Shown here piece by piece: positions 1-11,127 of a DNA stretch of 64,000 bases; position 1 is the first letter of the stretch; the number at the start of each line of letters is the position of its first letter. Under the pieces are notes generated by a model. That model ran no database searches, was not told the origin of the DNA, and saw only the letters and a program-made list of their open reading frames with translations. Both the position numbers and the translations under genes were made by a program. Source of the DNA: Inonotus obliquus (Eukaryota > Basidiomycota > Agaricomycetes > Hymenochaetales > Hymenochaetaceae); contig JAJHTX010000013.1 in assembly GCA_032164295.1 (NCBI GenBank), positions 620,001-684,000 on the forward strand, written 5' to 3'.

Positions 1-599
1 ATCACTCAATACAAGCTAGAGGTGTAAGTGAATGGTCGGGCTCCGCAGCGTCAGGATTAAGTAGTCGTCGACACGCGAGCAAGTTCTCGCGGTCAGGTCA
101 TCACCAGAACAACGGAGAACAAAACACAAGCGCCTGTTCCACCAAACAAGTAATAGCCGCCTACCAAAACCACTATCTGGTGACAAAAACACCAAATTCA
201 GATTCATGCCAACGGTTCTCTCGTGCGAGGCAAGGAGAAGTCCATTTCGGACTGGAGCGATAGAAGGTTCTTGGAGATGATATCAACGTACCTGTGCGCG
301 CTTCACTGCCAATAGGTACTAATAAACACAGCCCGCAAGCATTCATTCAGTATCAGTAGACGTCTTTCATGCTGTACTTGGGACACACCAGTGCATCAAA
401 CTCCATCGATATAGAGAATTCTCAACTTCTTCCTCATATTTCGCAATCTCTTTGACTATTTCAGTTCGTGTTCTACACGACTGATCCTCATGGCGGGAAA
501 AATATATAAGAATAGATCCCATTAGAGGGCCCTCGTAGTCGGTTCCCTCTCCTTATGTCGTTCTCAGAAGTCAGAAGTAGAAGTCGTCTAAGACTCGTA
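1..599. other. No gene recognised
   Basis: I see no convincing coding region, RNA gene or repeat here. Open frames are short and none resembles a known family. The right end may be the 3' flank of the minus-strand kinase remnant that follows. Confidence 0.4.
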
Positions 600-1265
600 A
601 TTGTACGAAGCTGATGTGAATGGAGTTACGGGCTAGAATCAGAGAAGGCGATGCCATCAACAGTGCGAAGCGCCTCTTCTGCCGTAGGACGAGATGTCGG
701 CACTGAGCCCAGCATTTCCTAATCAAACGCCTTAGTCCGTTAGAATATTCTCCGCCCTGGACCTTGTCGAAAAGTTCCCAGGCTCATAGTTCTCGATCGC
801 ATCCCAATAATCGTTGTAACAATTTAAAGGGGCATCACCTGTCAGAATTCTGGACTTATCTAGTGCTTCCGACAAGGACGGGAATGACTCACCTCAATAA
901 CAGTCATTGAGAATGCCCACATATCCGAATACTTCGTCACCTCGAGACCTGACTTGTCGGACTGTATGAGCGCAGTTACCGTCCAGGGGTGAGCCTGCCG
1001 AAGCCAGTGAGTTAGATATGTCACGGCCTCATCTTCAACGAAAGACGTTACATGCATGTAATTCGAAGCCAGTTAGCAAAGGCATGCTGTTATCCGAGAT
1101 CAAGCCTTATATGATGCCTTCGATCGTACCGTGTATCTACAACAAGTCATAGATTAACCTGAAATTACCTGCATGATAATCAAGAGTTACACACTATCAG
1201 CAATCACTGCGCTTTCATGGAGAACTTCAAGGTATCTGCGACCATGCAAGTTCTTCATCCAGGGT
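600..1265 (-). pseudogene. Remnant of a tyrosine-kinase-like (TKL) protein kinase domain
   Basis: Reading the minus strand from 1265 down, pieces of one protein kinase domain appear in order but in different frames. A WMKN piece of the hinge region comes first. A catalytic-loop-like HGTIEG is next, followed by LISDNSMPLLTGFE, which matches the usual 'NVLISDxGxPLLTDFG' stretch of agaricomycete TKL kinases. An ALIQSDKS piece stands where APEL is expected, then KYSDMWAFSMTVIEV, LTGDAP and NDYWDAIE follow, and finally LIRKCW and VPTSRPTAEEAL. In-frame stops flank the catalytic loop, and the frame changes at least three times between about 600 and 840. One candidate GT-AG intron after TVIEV does not restore the frame. 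HRD is HGT here, so catalysis looks lost. It is probably a decayed gene. Assembly errors or unusual splicing cannot be excluded. Confidence 0.55.
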
Positions 1266-1279
1266 AACACTGTATTTGC

Positions 1280-2480
1280 ACCTAGGTCACTGGCTCCGTC
1301 TCAAAATTCCCAGAAGCGGGCAGATGCTTTGGCGCCTTAGTGCGCTTTGAACGGCGCTTTCGTTTCTGAATCGCTACACATGCACGCTTCGACTCAGTAT
1401 TAGATAGTAACTGGGATGGTTGAGGAATACGATGTACCTTGCTCTCCTTCATGCCTTTATCCAGCTCTAGGCGGTCAGCACGCCTTATGATAGTTTTAAG
1501 TGCAATGTCTCTCTCGTCTTTCAACGTGAACGGCGAACGGCACCGAATCTGCCCCTGAACGACTTATGAGAAGGGACCACTGCACTCTGTGAGCTATCGA
1601 ATAAGCTACCCGTCCCGTCGGGGTTTTGTGCGTCTTGCCATTGATACCGCATGTCCAGGCTTCAGAAGGGCTAATCAATGACCCCGTCTATTCATGGATG
1701 AGGCTGAGTGAAACCGCGTGATGAACCAACTACCTGTTAGCGAAAATCCCGAATTGGACGTACCGAGTATTCTATCCATGGTGAGGCCTAATGATTCGAT
1801 CGTTTCTTCTCTCAGCACTCCAACTGGAAAGTAATTCGCAATGACCTGTGTTTGTTGGCCGTAGTTTGCTAGAACGACCTCGAGAAACTTCATCGCGGGC
1901 GCGGACATTCGTCATTCGCCTTAATAGAGATGGCGTCACCGCCAAAAGCTTCTGGTTCTCTGCCAGTGCGTTTCAGCCCTGGATTGCATTGCCGTAGCCT
2001 CTCGTATTCCTCGTCGCGGGGCACTGCTAATTTGAATTTCGTGGTAAACTCCGTTGACTCTTCTTCATCGGTAAATATCCAGATGGTACGAGAGCCATTG
2101 GAGATAACATTAGACCAACATGAACGGCAATGCTTGGGAGAATCACTCACAGCATCGGATAGGCGTATGTTCCCGTCTCGTCCACTTCTCTCATCTCGAT
2201 CATTATAGCAACCTTCGTCAACTCCTGTCGCCATGATATCTTTTTTGCCGCCCAAACATCTGCAAGATGTACCGAAAGCTGTCCGGCGCTTGACCTAATC
2301 TGACCTATACACAATTGAGGCGCCTTGAAGAACCCTCCAGTAAGGTATGTACAATTTCCGTGTCGCAGTACGAGACGGTCACAGAAGCAAATTATAAGAC
2401 TAATTGACTCGATCGAGAGTACTAGTCTTGTTGTGCAGGCAGGTCGCATCCTAGGAGCACGTTGATTCATTGTGACATGA
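1280..2480 (-). other. Unrecognised minus-strand coding pieces, possibly the 5' part of a decayed gene
   Basis: Several minus-strand open stretches have protein-like composition, and some end at plausible splice sites. One at 2147-2470 contains VHLADVWAAKKISW and ends near GTGAGT. One around 1950-2120 contains IWIFTDEEESTEF. One around 1730-1890 contains VLREETIESLGLTMDRILG. One at 1530-1680 contains GRVAYSIAHRVQWS, and one near 1440-1520 contains DERDIALKTIIRRADRLELDK. The last two read like one protein interrupted by a frame change. I do not recognise a family and could not build one continuous spliced frame. They may belong to the kinase remnant downstream on the same strand or to a separate gene. 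Confidence 0.25.
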
Positions 2481-2667
2481 TCAAAACCGCTTCATCATGT
2501 GAGATAGTCACGGGCTACGATAGGGATGCCAGCCGGTGTCGACGAAACGAGTCAAACGTTTCGGGGTCTGGTGAATACGATCGAAGCCGTAAGTGCCTGA
2601 TCGCAGCTTCGATTGTTAAAGTCACAGTACACTTAGGGTGATTATGATGATAACAGTATGAGAAAGT

Positions 2668-3218
2668 TCAAGCTTCATAGTAATCAGCTGCCACGAGCCT
2701 AGGAAGAGGAGAGGTCAGACGCCGCCGGCCTTTGTAAGGTGCAGTTACTCACAGTTCCAGTGCAATTTCGGGAATTATCCTTTCCTGGAAATCGGGAACA
2801 TCCTTCGGGTTCTGAGAGTTTTCGTACAGCTTCTTATACATAAGATATTCGAGAAGCTTCTCAACAATAATTCCCCTGTCGGTCGGGTCGTGTCCGCCGT
2901 GAGGAAAGAACGTGCAGAATGAAAAATGGGCGAAACAATACCTTTCACTGACGCGGCATATTCCAGACAGAGATTCTTCGAATCCACCATCTATTTTCTT
3001 CGGTCAGCCACAGAAAGAGTAACATCTCGGGACCGCTTACTCGAGTCATCAAGCATGCCCTTTAAAAGACCACTACCAATAGCTACTTCACGGTGCATAA
3101 CAAAGGAAAAGCCGTCACAGCTGACAATTTTAACCCAATCATCCTTGGTGTGTTGTCAGAGAGGTGTAAGGGTGTACTAATCAGTCCTACTTGCCTTCTC
3201 TGCGAGTTCTTTGCTCAT
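2668..3218 (-). CDS. ELC1: Elongin C (SKP1/BTB-fold adaptor)
   Basis: The gene has five exons on the minus strand: 3195-3218, 3041-3143, 2942-2990, 2753-2875 and 2668-2698. They join in phase to 109 aa, the usual Elongin C size. The protein begins MSKELAEK and continues with WVKIVSCDGFSFVMHREVA, equivalent to the first beta strands of Elongin C. RGIIVEKLLEYLMYK and PEIALELLVAADYYEA match the conserved helices and C-terminus. Elongin C links substrate receptors with a BC-box to cullin-type ubiquitin ligases, and in fungi it acts with Cul3 or Ela1-like partners. The first intron (3144-3194) starts GCAAGT and is a GC-AG intron. Reading it as GT-AG one base later breaks the frame. The gene is divergent from the polymerase epsilon gene and shares a 116-bp promoter region with it. 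The family call is firm. The start ATG rests on the 24-nt first exon. Confidence 0.88.
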
Positions 3219-3334
3219 GACGGTGGAACAAGACGATGTCGTCTTGGATGTGTGATGTGTTAGCGGTGTGACAATTCGCGTCTCCGCGTGACGAGCGTGC
3301 CGGCTCGTCACTCACCATCCAACCACCACCAACA
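3219..3334. promoter_or_regulatory. Shared divergent promoter of Elongin C and polymerase epsilon
   Basis: Only 116 bp separate the Elongin C start (minus) from the polymerase epsilon start (plus), so both genes must use overlapping promoter and 5' leader sequence. I see no clear TATA box. The polymerase start lies in a good context (CAACAATGTC). Confidence 0.5.
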
Positions 3335-6300
3335 ATGTCACGTCGTGGAGGCGGTAGCTTCGGGCTGTCTGCTTCGCGCCGAACGCGAGGGTCATTCCGA
3401 GGAAACAGTCGTGGCTCAAGCTCAGCAAGAGGAGGTCGAGGAAGAGGGGGTCGCGGCGCCTCGAACGCGAATGCTGTCGTTGCAGTGCCCACGAAGGATG
3501 AGGAGGGAACTCAGCTTGCCGAGAGATTCGAGCAAATCAGGATCAATGACGAAGTGGACGAGAAACTTGGATTTGCTCGAATACAGGAAGGACCAAGACG
3601 AGAAGGCTGGTTAATCAACATGCGTCCTGTAAGCTGAGCTCTGTTTCATCGCAACTAACTTCTCAAGAGTTTTTTTTAGACCCTTGTCCGAGATCCCGAC
3701 CACCCGTCCGGAAGGGCTGCAGTGGACTTCTACTTCATCGAAAACGACGGCGTCATGTTCAAAACCACGTTTCAATATGAACCTTATTTCTGTATTTCTT
3801 GCAAGGTGTGTGGTCGCTTCTACTCTCGTCATCAAGCCCCTGACTATTGGCATTTAGAGTGGAACAGAGACGATTGTAGAGGAGTGGCTCAACAAGAAAT
3901 ACGAGGGTGTTATTTGTCGAATAGTGCGCGAACGGAAAGAAGACCTTAAACTCCCCAACCATCTCATGGGTCATCGTCGCCTGTATCTCCAGCTGTGCTT
4001 CCGCAACGTCTCCGATCTGCTAGCCGTGCGCCGAGAGATTGTTCCACTCGCGATGGAGAATGGCTCAAAGCTCAACGCTGTCGATGCGTATGCCGAGGTC
4101 ATTAACATGTCAGAATCAAGTATGCGGGTCGAAGTTGAAACATCGTGGGCTGCCGAAGCGGATGCTTTAAACGGGCTCTCAAAAGCTGCTAAGGATATGG
4201 ACCCTCGTGACGCTATCATAGACGTACGAGAGTTCGATGTCCCTTATTACCTTCGTGTGGCTATCGATAACGAACTTCGTGTCGGTTTATGGTACACCGT
4301 TTCATTCACGGCAGGTCTACCGCAATTCACAGTCATGGATCGAGTGAAGCGAGCTGATCCTGTCGTTCTCGCTTACGATATTGAAACGACGAAGGCTCCG
4401 CTGAAGTTTCCTGACAGTGCTACGGATCAGGTTATGATGATTTCATATATGATCGATGGCCAGGGTTTCCTCATCATCAATCGTGAGATCGTCAGCGAAG
4501 ACATAGATGATTTCGAGTACACGCCGAAGGAAGGTATCGAAGGCCCCTTCTCCATTTTCAATGAATCCGACGAAGCGGCAACTATCACACGCTTCTTCCA
4601 GCACGTCCAGGAAGTAAAGCCAACTGTCATGGCCACTTTCAACGGTGATTTCTTCGATTTCCCTTTTCTATGTGCGCGAGCGAAGGTGCACGGTATCGAC
4701 ATGTTTCTTGAGATCGGCTTCGCGAAAGACTCAGAGGACGAGTTCAAGAGCCGAACTTGTGTGCATATGGACTGCTTCAGATGGGTCAAGCGAGACTCGT
4801 ATCTGCCTCAGGGTAGCCAGGGTTTGAAAGCTGTCACAACTGCGAAGTTGGGCTATGATCCTATTGAGTTAGACCCCGAGCTTATGACTCCGTAGGCTAG
4901 CTTTTTCTGATCGATTCAACTCTTACTAAACAATCGTTCAGTTACGCGATCGAGCAGCCTCAGACGCTTGCACAATATTCGGTCTCTGATGCCGTGGCGA
5001 CGTACTATCTATATATGAAATACGTACACCCTTTCATTTTCTCGCTTTGCAACATTATCCCTCTGAATCCCGATGAAGTGCTGCGAAAGGGTACAGGGAC
5101 TCTCTGTGAAACGCTTCTCATGGCAAGTTTTGTGCTTCTCGTATACCGAAAGAAGCTCACCCAGCATCCAGGTTGAAGCTTACAGAGCGCACATCATCAT
5201 GCCGAATAGGCATGAGGATCCCTATGGCAATATATTTGAAGGTCACCTGCTATCGTCTGAGACGTACGTCGGCGGACACGTCGAAGCCCTCGAAGCAGGG
5301 GTTTTCAGGAGCGACATTGCAACTAATTTCAAAATTGTTCCTGAGGCAGCACAAAAAGTAATTTGGTTTACTACTAATTTGGTTTACTACGAATATGATC
5401 AAATGACAGTTCTGACTGCCCATTTGTTAGCTTATCGACGAATTAGACGCGGCTTTGACTTTCCATATTGTCGAGGAATCCCATTGCCCCCTAGATGACG
5501 TTATAAATTATGACCAGGTAAAAGGCGAGATACGGTCTGCTCTGGAGCTCATGCGCGATAATCCTATTCGATTCGATAAGCCGCTTATATATCATCTGGA
5601 TGTCGCCGCAATGTATCCAAACATAATGTTATCGAATAGGCTACAGCCTGACTCAGTTGTCGACGAGTCGGTCTGTGCAGTTTGCGATTTTAATCGCCCT
5701 GGAAAGACATGTGATCGCCGCATGACATGGGCATGGCGAGGCGAGTTCTTCCCAGCTCAGCGAGACGAGTACAACATGGTTAGACACGCCCTAGATCAGG
5801 AGTCATTCCCGCCGAAGAAGCCTGGAGGACCCCAGCGACGTTTTTCGGATTTGTCGCCGAGCGAGCAAACTGCCTTGTTGCACAAGCGACTCGGGGACTA
5901 TTCTCGCAAAGTGTACAAGAAAATCAAGGAAACGCGCGTCGTGGAGCGCGAGACCATTATCTGTCAGCGAGAAAACCCTTTTTACGTCGACACTGTACGT
6001 CGTTTTCGTGACCGACGATACGAATACAAGGGTCTCCACAAAACGTGGAAGAAGACGCTTGATGGTCTATTGGGCTCCAGTGGTGCCATTACCGAGCTGG
6101 AAGAAGCGCAAAAGATGATTGTCATCTACGACTCAATGCAGCTGGCTCACAAGTGCATCCTGAATTCGTTCTACGGATATGTCATGCGCAAGGGTGCGCG
6201 ATGGCATTCTATGGAAATGGCTGGTATAACATGCTTGACGGGGGCAACAATTATTCAAATGGCACGGCAACTTGTCGAGCAGATCGGACGTCCTTTGGAA

Positions 6301-9300
6301 CTGGACACGGATGGTATTTGGTGCATGCTCCCAGGCGTCTTCCCCGAGAACTTCAAGTTTCAACTGACTAACGGAAAGACCTTGGCCATCTCATACCCGT
6401 GCACGATGCTCAACCATCTCGTTCATGCAAAATTCACGAACCATCAATATCATGACCTTGATGTGGAGACTGGCCAGTACAAAGTTCACAGCGAAAACTC
6501 GATCTTCTTCGAACTCGATGGGCCATATAAGGCAATGATTCTTCCATCGTCGAAGGAGGAAGACAAGCTATTAAAGAAACGCTACGCCGTATTCAACGAT
6601 AACGGATCTCTTGCAGAACTGAAAGGTTTCGAGGTCAAGCGGCGCGGGGAACTGCAACTCATCAAGATCTTCCAGTCTCAGATCTTTGAGAAGTTCTTAT
6701 TGGGCTCCACGTTACAGGAATGCTATGCAGCAGTTGCCGAGATTGCGGATCGTTGGCTTGATGTCCTATTCAGCAAAGCAGAAAGCCTCAGCGACGGGGA
6801 GCTCGTCGATCTTATTGCGGAGAATCGGAGTATGTCGAGGACTCTTGCAGAATATGCCGGCCAAAAGTCTACTTCAATCAGCACGGCAAAGCGTCTCGCC
6901 GAGTTCTTGGGTGACCAAATGGTCAAAGACAAGGGATTAGCCTGCAAGTTCATCATTTCTGCAAAACCGATAGGAGCACCCGTAACCGAGCGCGCCGTCC
7001 CCGTTGCCATCTTTTCCGCTGAAGAGAGCGTCAAGAGAATCTACCTCCGCAAATGGCTCAAAGACAACAGTCTATCGAATTTCGACCTGAGAGCCATATT
7101 AGACTGGGAGTATTACATCGAGCGCCTGGGTTCCGTTATACAGAAACTCATCACCATTCCAGCCGCAATGCAGAAAGTGCCTAATCCAGTACCGCGAATT
7201 CGGCATCCGGATTGGTTACATCGTCGCGTCACCGCTCTTGGTGATAAGTTCAAACAACACAAGATGACAGATTTCTTCAAGCAACCCGCTCTGCCGAATG
7301 AGTCCTCGCTCCAGACGCAAACGCTACCTGATCTCGAGGATCTCGGCCTTGAGGAGTCTCAGCGTGAGAGGGCTAATCGTGTTGCTGTTACCAAGAAGAT
7401 TTCGCGAAAAGGAACAGACACAGTCGATGCGCTCGAAAAGCCTCCCAATCCTTACGTGAGCTACCCTAAGTGGCTGAAGGTCATGAAAAGACGATGGATA
7501 GCGCATTTACGCGCAAGGGAGAACGAGGATAGCGATGATGCCGCAGTTCCGGCTATGTTCCGCGGAGTGAAGAATCCAGTCGCGCGTCACTGGGATATTA
7601 TCCAGATTCGTCCAATAAGCCGTAGCCGTTTCATCATGTGGCTATGGGTTAATGCTGAACTGGTGCCGGTGACGCTGCGAATTCCACGCGAATTTTATCT
7701 GAACTTCAAGACCCCGCCGAAGGAGGATGGGCATGAGGGACATTATTCGCGGGAGAAGGTAATCCGAACTCTTCCTCGTAATCGCCCTTGCATGTCTTTG
7801 TACAAGTATTCAATGTCGGAAGAGATGTTCCTACAAGGTGAAAGTTACTTTACGAACGAGATCAACAATCCGAACGTAGATGGTGCTTATGAGCTCCAGG
7901 TGCGTATTCTGACAATGCAAAGTACTTATATTCTGACAAAGTCCGTGAAGGTCCCTTTGGTAGTTCGAGCCCTTGTGAAGCTCGGCACCACGTGTACTAC
8001 TGACGTGAAGGGCCTGACTCTTAACAGAGCTCGCGATGATGGGGTCGACCTATGGCAGCTGGATAGATCCCCTCCTGCACCAATGCGGAAGTCTTACCTT
8101 GGTAGCGGGAAGCCATTGAAATACGTTTTCCTGTATCACGCCTTCACGCCCTCTACACCAGTCAATGTGTTCTCGTTGTTTTTTCCGAACGGAACGGTCA
8201 AAGTGCATGTTGTTGACCCTGCGACTCGACGACAGCCGATACCACGATTTGAAATGCTATATGAGGAACTATTAGGGAAGAAGCGAGCGGATCTGGATAA
8301 ACTCTCGACGTACACCTATCCTGACGAGCTCCGGTCCACGACGGATTATCATAGCAATGAAGTAATAGCCCTTAAAGCCATTTCTCGAGAATTGGGCCTG
8401 CTGGAGAAGAAGTCCTATACTGTCGTCTTATCGTCTGCGAGAGACTTATCATACTTCGATGGCATGGTTCCAAAGCTCACCAAGTTCCCTGTCCTACGCA
8501 TGCCTTCAACGCGTGCCAGTCATGCACTCGACATCTTCCCATGGCAAGCTGCAATTGCGAAAAAGATGTTTGCACGATATTTCGCTCTCGCGCCATGGCT
8601 TCGTCGGGTAATCACCCAAGCGGCTTATTATAATGTTCCCATTGGACATATTGAAGATGACCAGCCACTCTTCTTCTGCGACATTGAACTCTCCCGTCGC
8701 TTGTCAGCTCAAGAAATGGTGATATGGTGGTCAGCGGGAGAGAAACCTGATCTGGGAGGTTTCGAGAATGACATGGGCCCCGCCGAGGAACTCGTTAATC
8801 CCGAATTCTTGAATCCAGGCCTTTATTCCAATGTTTGTCTCTCCGTGCAGATCGGCAATCTTGCAATAGATGCGGTGCTCCAGTCAGCCCTTGTCAACGA
8901 ACTCGAAGGAAGCGGAGGAACTACCGCGTTTGATTCAACATCGCACATCCTGGATGATTACTCCACTGGAGATGCGCAGCCGAGCGTTACTATTGGGGAT
9001 TCCAATCTACCGCCACAGATATTCGCAATCATCAAGCAAATGGTTAGAAGTTGGCTACTTGATAAGGCAAAAGATCCCAGCGGACCTGCCTCTGTCACCC
9101 TGGATCACTTCTGGCGGTGGGTAAGCTCGAGTTCTGCTATGATGTACGAGCCTTGCATCCAGCGCTTCATCCATGGTCTCATGCGCAAGACGTTCATCCA
9201 ACTACTGGCTGAGTTCAAGCGTCTCGGCTCAAATGTCGTTTACGCCGATTTTTCCCGAATCATCCTCGTTACGTCGAAACCACCAGGTACAGCTCATGCA

Positions 9301-10474
9301 TACGCTACGTATATCAATACCGCGGTGACTTCGCATGAGCTATTCAAGCACATATACCTGCACACGGACCGATTCTATGATTTCCTCCTCTACATGGATC
9401 CGGCTAACAACGGAGCGGTCGTATGTGAAGACCCTTTGGCAATCGAACCGCCAGAAACACCATCGATCTCCTCAAACTGGAACATCAACAAATTTCTTCC
9501 TCCTGAAGTTCAACCGCATTTCCGAACCCTTGTACACTACTTCATCTTCCACATGTCAAAAATCAGACGCGAAGTCGAACAAACAACACGAACACCTTTA
9601 CGAATGGTACAAAATCTCGGACCAGATGTAACCCAAAGAGACAGCGGGAAGCTAAAAGAAATAGACCAATCCAAAACCTTCATCTCTCAAAAACTAATCC
9701 GAAAAATGCTCAGAGTCGTCTCAAACATCCAAGAAGACCACCGGAAGTCCATCATCGAAGGTGACGAATCCGCAAAGTTCGCATTCCCCATCCTTCCAGG
9801 ATCATACCTCCACATGACGGATCCGGCATTAGAATTCATCAAATTCGCATGTGCGGTCTTTGGTCTTGCGAAAGAGTATCAGATCGAGATTGGCCTTCTC
9901 AAGCGTAACTTACTCGAGTTGGTCGGTGTCCGAGAATTCTCGGACGATGCTATATTCAGAAACCCCTGTGATCCACTCAAGTTATCAATGGTAACCTGTA
10001 AATACTGTGACCACATCCGTGATTTCGATTTCTGTCGGGACGACGAACTCCTGCCCTCTCCCTCGTCCTCCTCTTCCAACGCCCTACAAGCACCACGCGA
10101 CCAAGCCCGCTGGTTCTGTCCTTCCTGTTCAGGCGAATACGACAAAACCACTATCGAATTCTGCCTAATTCAAATGCTCCACCGCATCGAACGTAACTTC
10201 TCCCAACAAGACCTTCGCTGTTCCCGTTGTAAACAAATTCAATCCGACAATGTTTCAAAACACTGCGAATGTTCCGGTAGTTACGTTTTGACTACGAGTA
10301 AAGTGGATGTTAGGAGGAAGTTGAGGACGATTATTAATGTGGCTATTACGCATAATTTGACTAGATTGGAGGTAAGCTCATCGATTCTTCGGGTCCAAGG
10401 ATGTTGCCAGCATACTCACTCTATTCCTTTCGTTTTGATAGGAATGCGCGCAGTTAATGTACGCGAATTGGTGA
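3335..10474 (+). CDS. POL2: DNA polymerase epsilon catalytic subunit
   Basis: This is the leading-strand replicative polymerase with 3'-5' proofreading. The seven exons are 3335-3628, 3680-3805, 3858-4891, 4942-5122, 5172-5357, 5431-10371 and 10442-10474. They join in phase to 2264 aa (yeast 2222, human 2286). The exonuclease has D314-I-E316, [11 protein letters not shown] and [11 protein letters not shown]. The polymerase has [12 protein letters not shown] (D664), the [15 protein letters not shown] helix and the ELDTDGIW box (D899, D901). CAVCDF and the following Cys match the iron-sulfur CysX site in the catalytic half. A PIP-box-like KMTDFFKQP lies near residue 1218. The long inactive second polymerase module follows, then CysA (C2130, C2133 and partners) and CysB (C2204, C2207, C2219, C2221). 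The N-terminus has an RGG-rich stretch. Intron 4 (5123-5171) is GC-AG. The reading frame continues open past 10371, but splicing at 10372-10441 gives the family-like end at a TGA codon. Confidence 0.96.
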
Positions 10475-11127
10475 AAATTCCACGGTTGACATTTTTCAGC
10501 TTTCGCTTGCTTATCGTAGTGTTGTTTTTCACCATTGGCATGTAATTTATCATACCGCATGTAGCGCAATTGTAGGAATATCACGATGCATGTATGTACA
10601 TAGATTGAGAACTTGATCTAATCTCCGATGCGTTCGCCACACATGAATCCACCTCCCGAGTATTCTGGTCTTCCACCCCATGGCCACTATAAAGGTCACT
10701 TTCATCAGATATTCTACTGATCCTACATTTGTATAGTGTTGACTGCTCTGCTCTTACTCGTCTAAGTAAATACAAAAGAACTAATAAAGTAATAAGATAG
10801 TTGGAGTAATGGGATAGGGACAGGATTCATCATTTCATAAAGTACTCAATAAGAGGCTCGTTCATGAGGTATAGGTACGGATCAACGTAGCAGAAGCAAA
10901 AGACAAAAAAAAAGAAAAAGGCAAAAGTGATAAAATACAAGTAATCTGCTCTGAATGACGAATGGAGCGAAGTCATGTACACCAAATCAAGCGAAAGCAA
11001 TGCAAAGCAAAGGTGGAAAACTCCAAGTTCGACGTATGAAACAAAAGAAACGTCAAAAGAACTATTGAACAACAGCAAGAGAACGAAGGAAAAGGTAAAA
11101 GCACGAGGACAAAGAAAAGGAGAAGGC
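10475..11127. other. Convergent intergenic region
   Basis: This is the 3' flank shared by the polymerase epsilon gene (plus) and the Ase1 gene (minus). Short open frames on both strands have no family resemblance. The part near 10870-10930 is A-rich, which fits 3' untranslated sequence and polyadenylation signals. Confidence 0.5.

Noticed and set aside
10378..10545. In-frame continuation of the polymerase epsilon reading frame to 10545
   Set aside because: The extra residues are unlike any polymerase epsilon C-terminus. Splicing at 10372-10441 gives a short family-like end and a stop at 10472.
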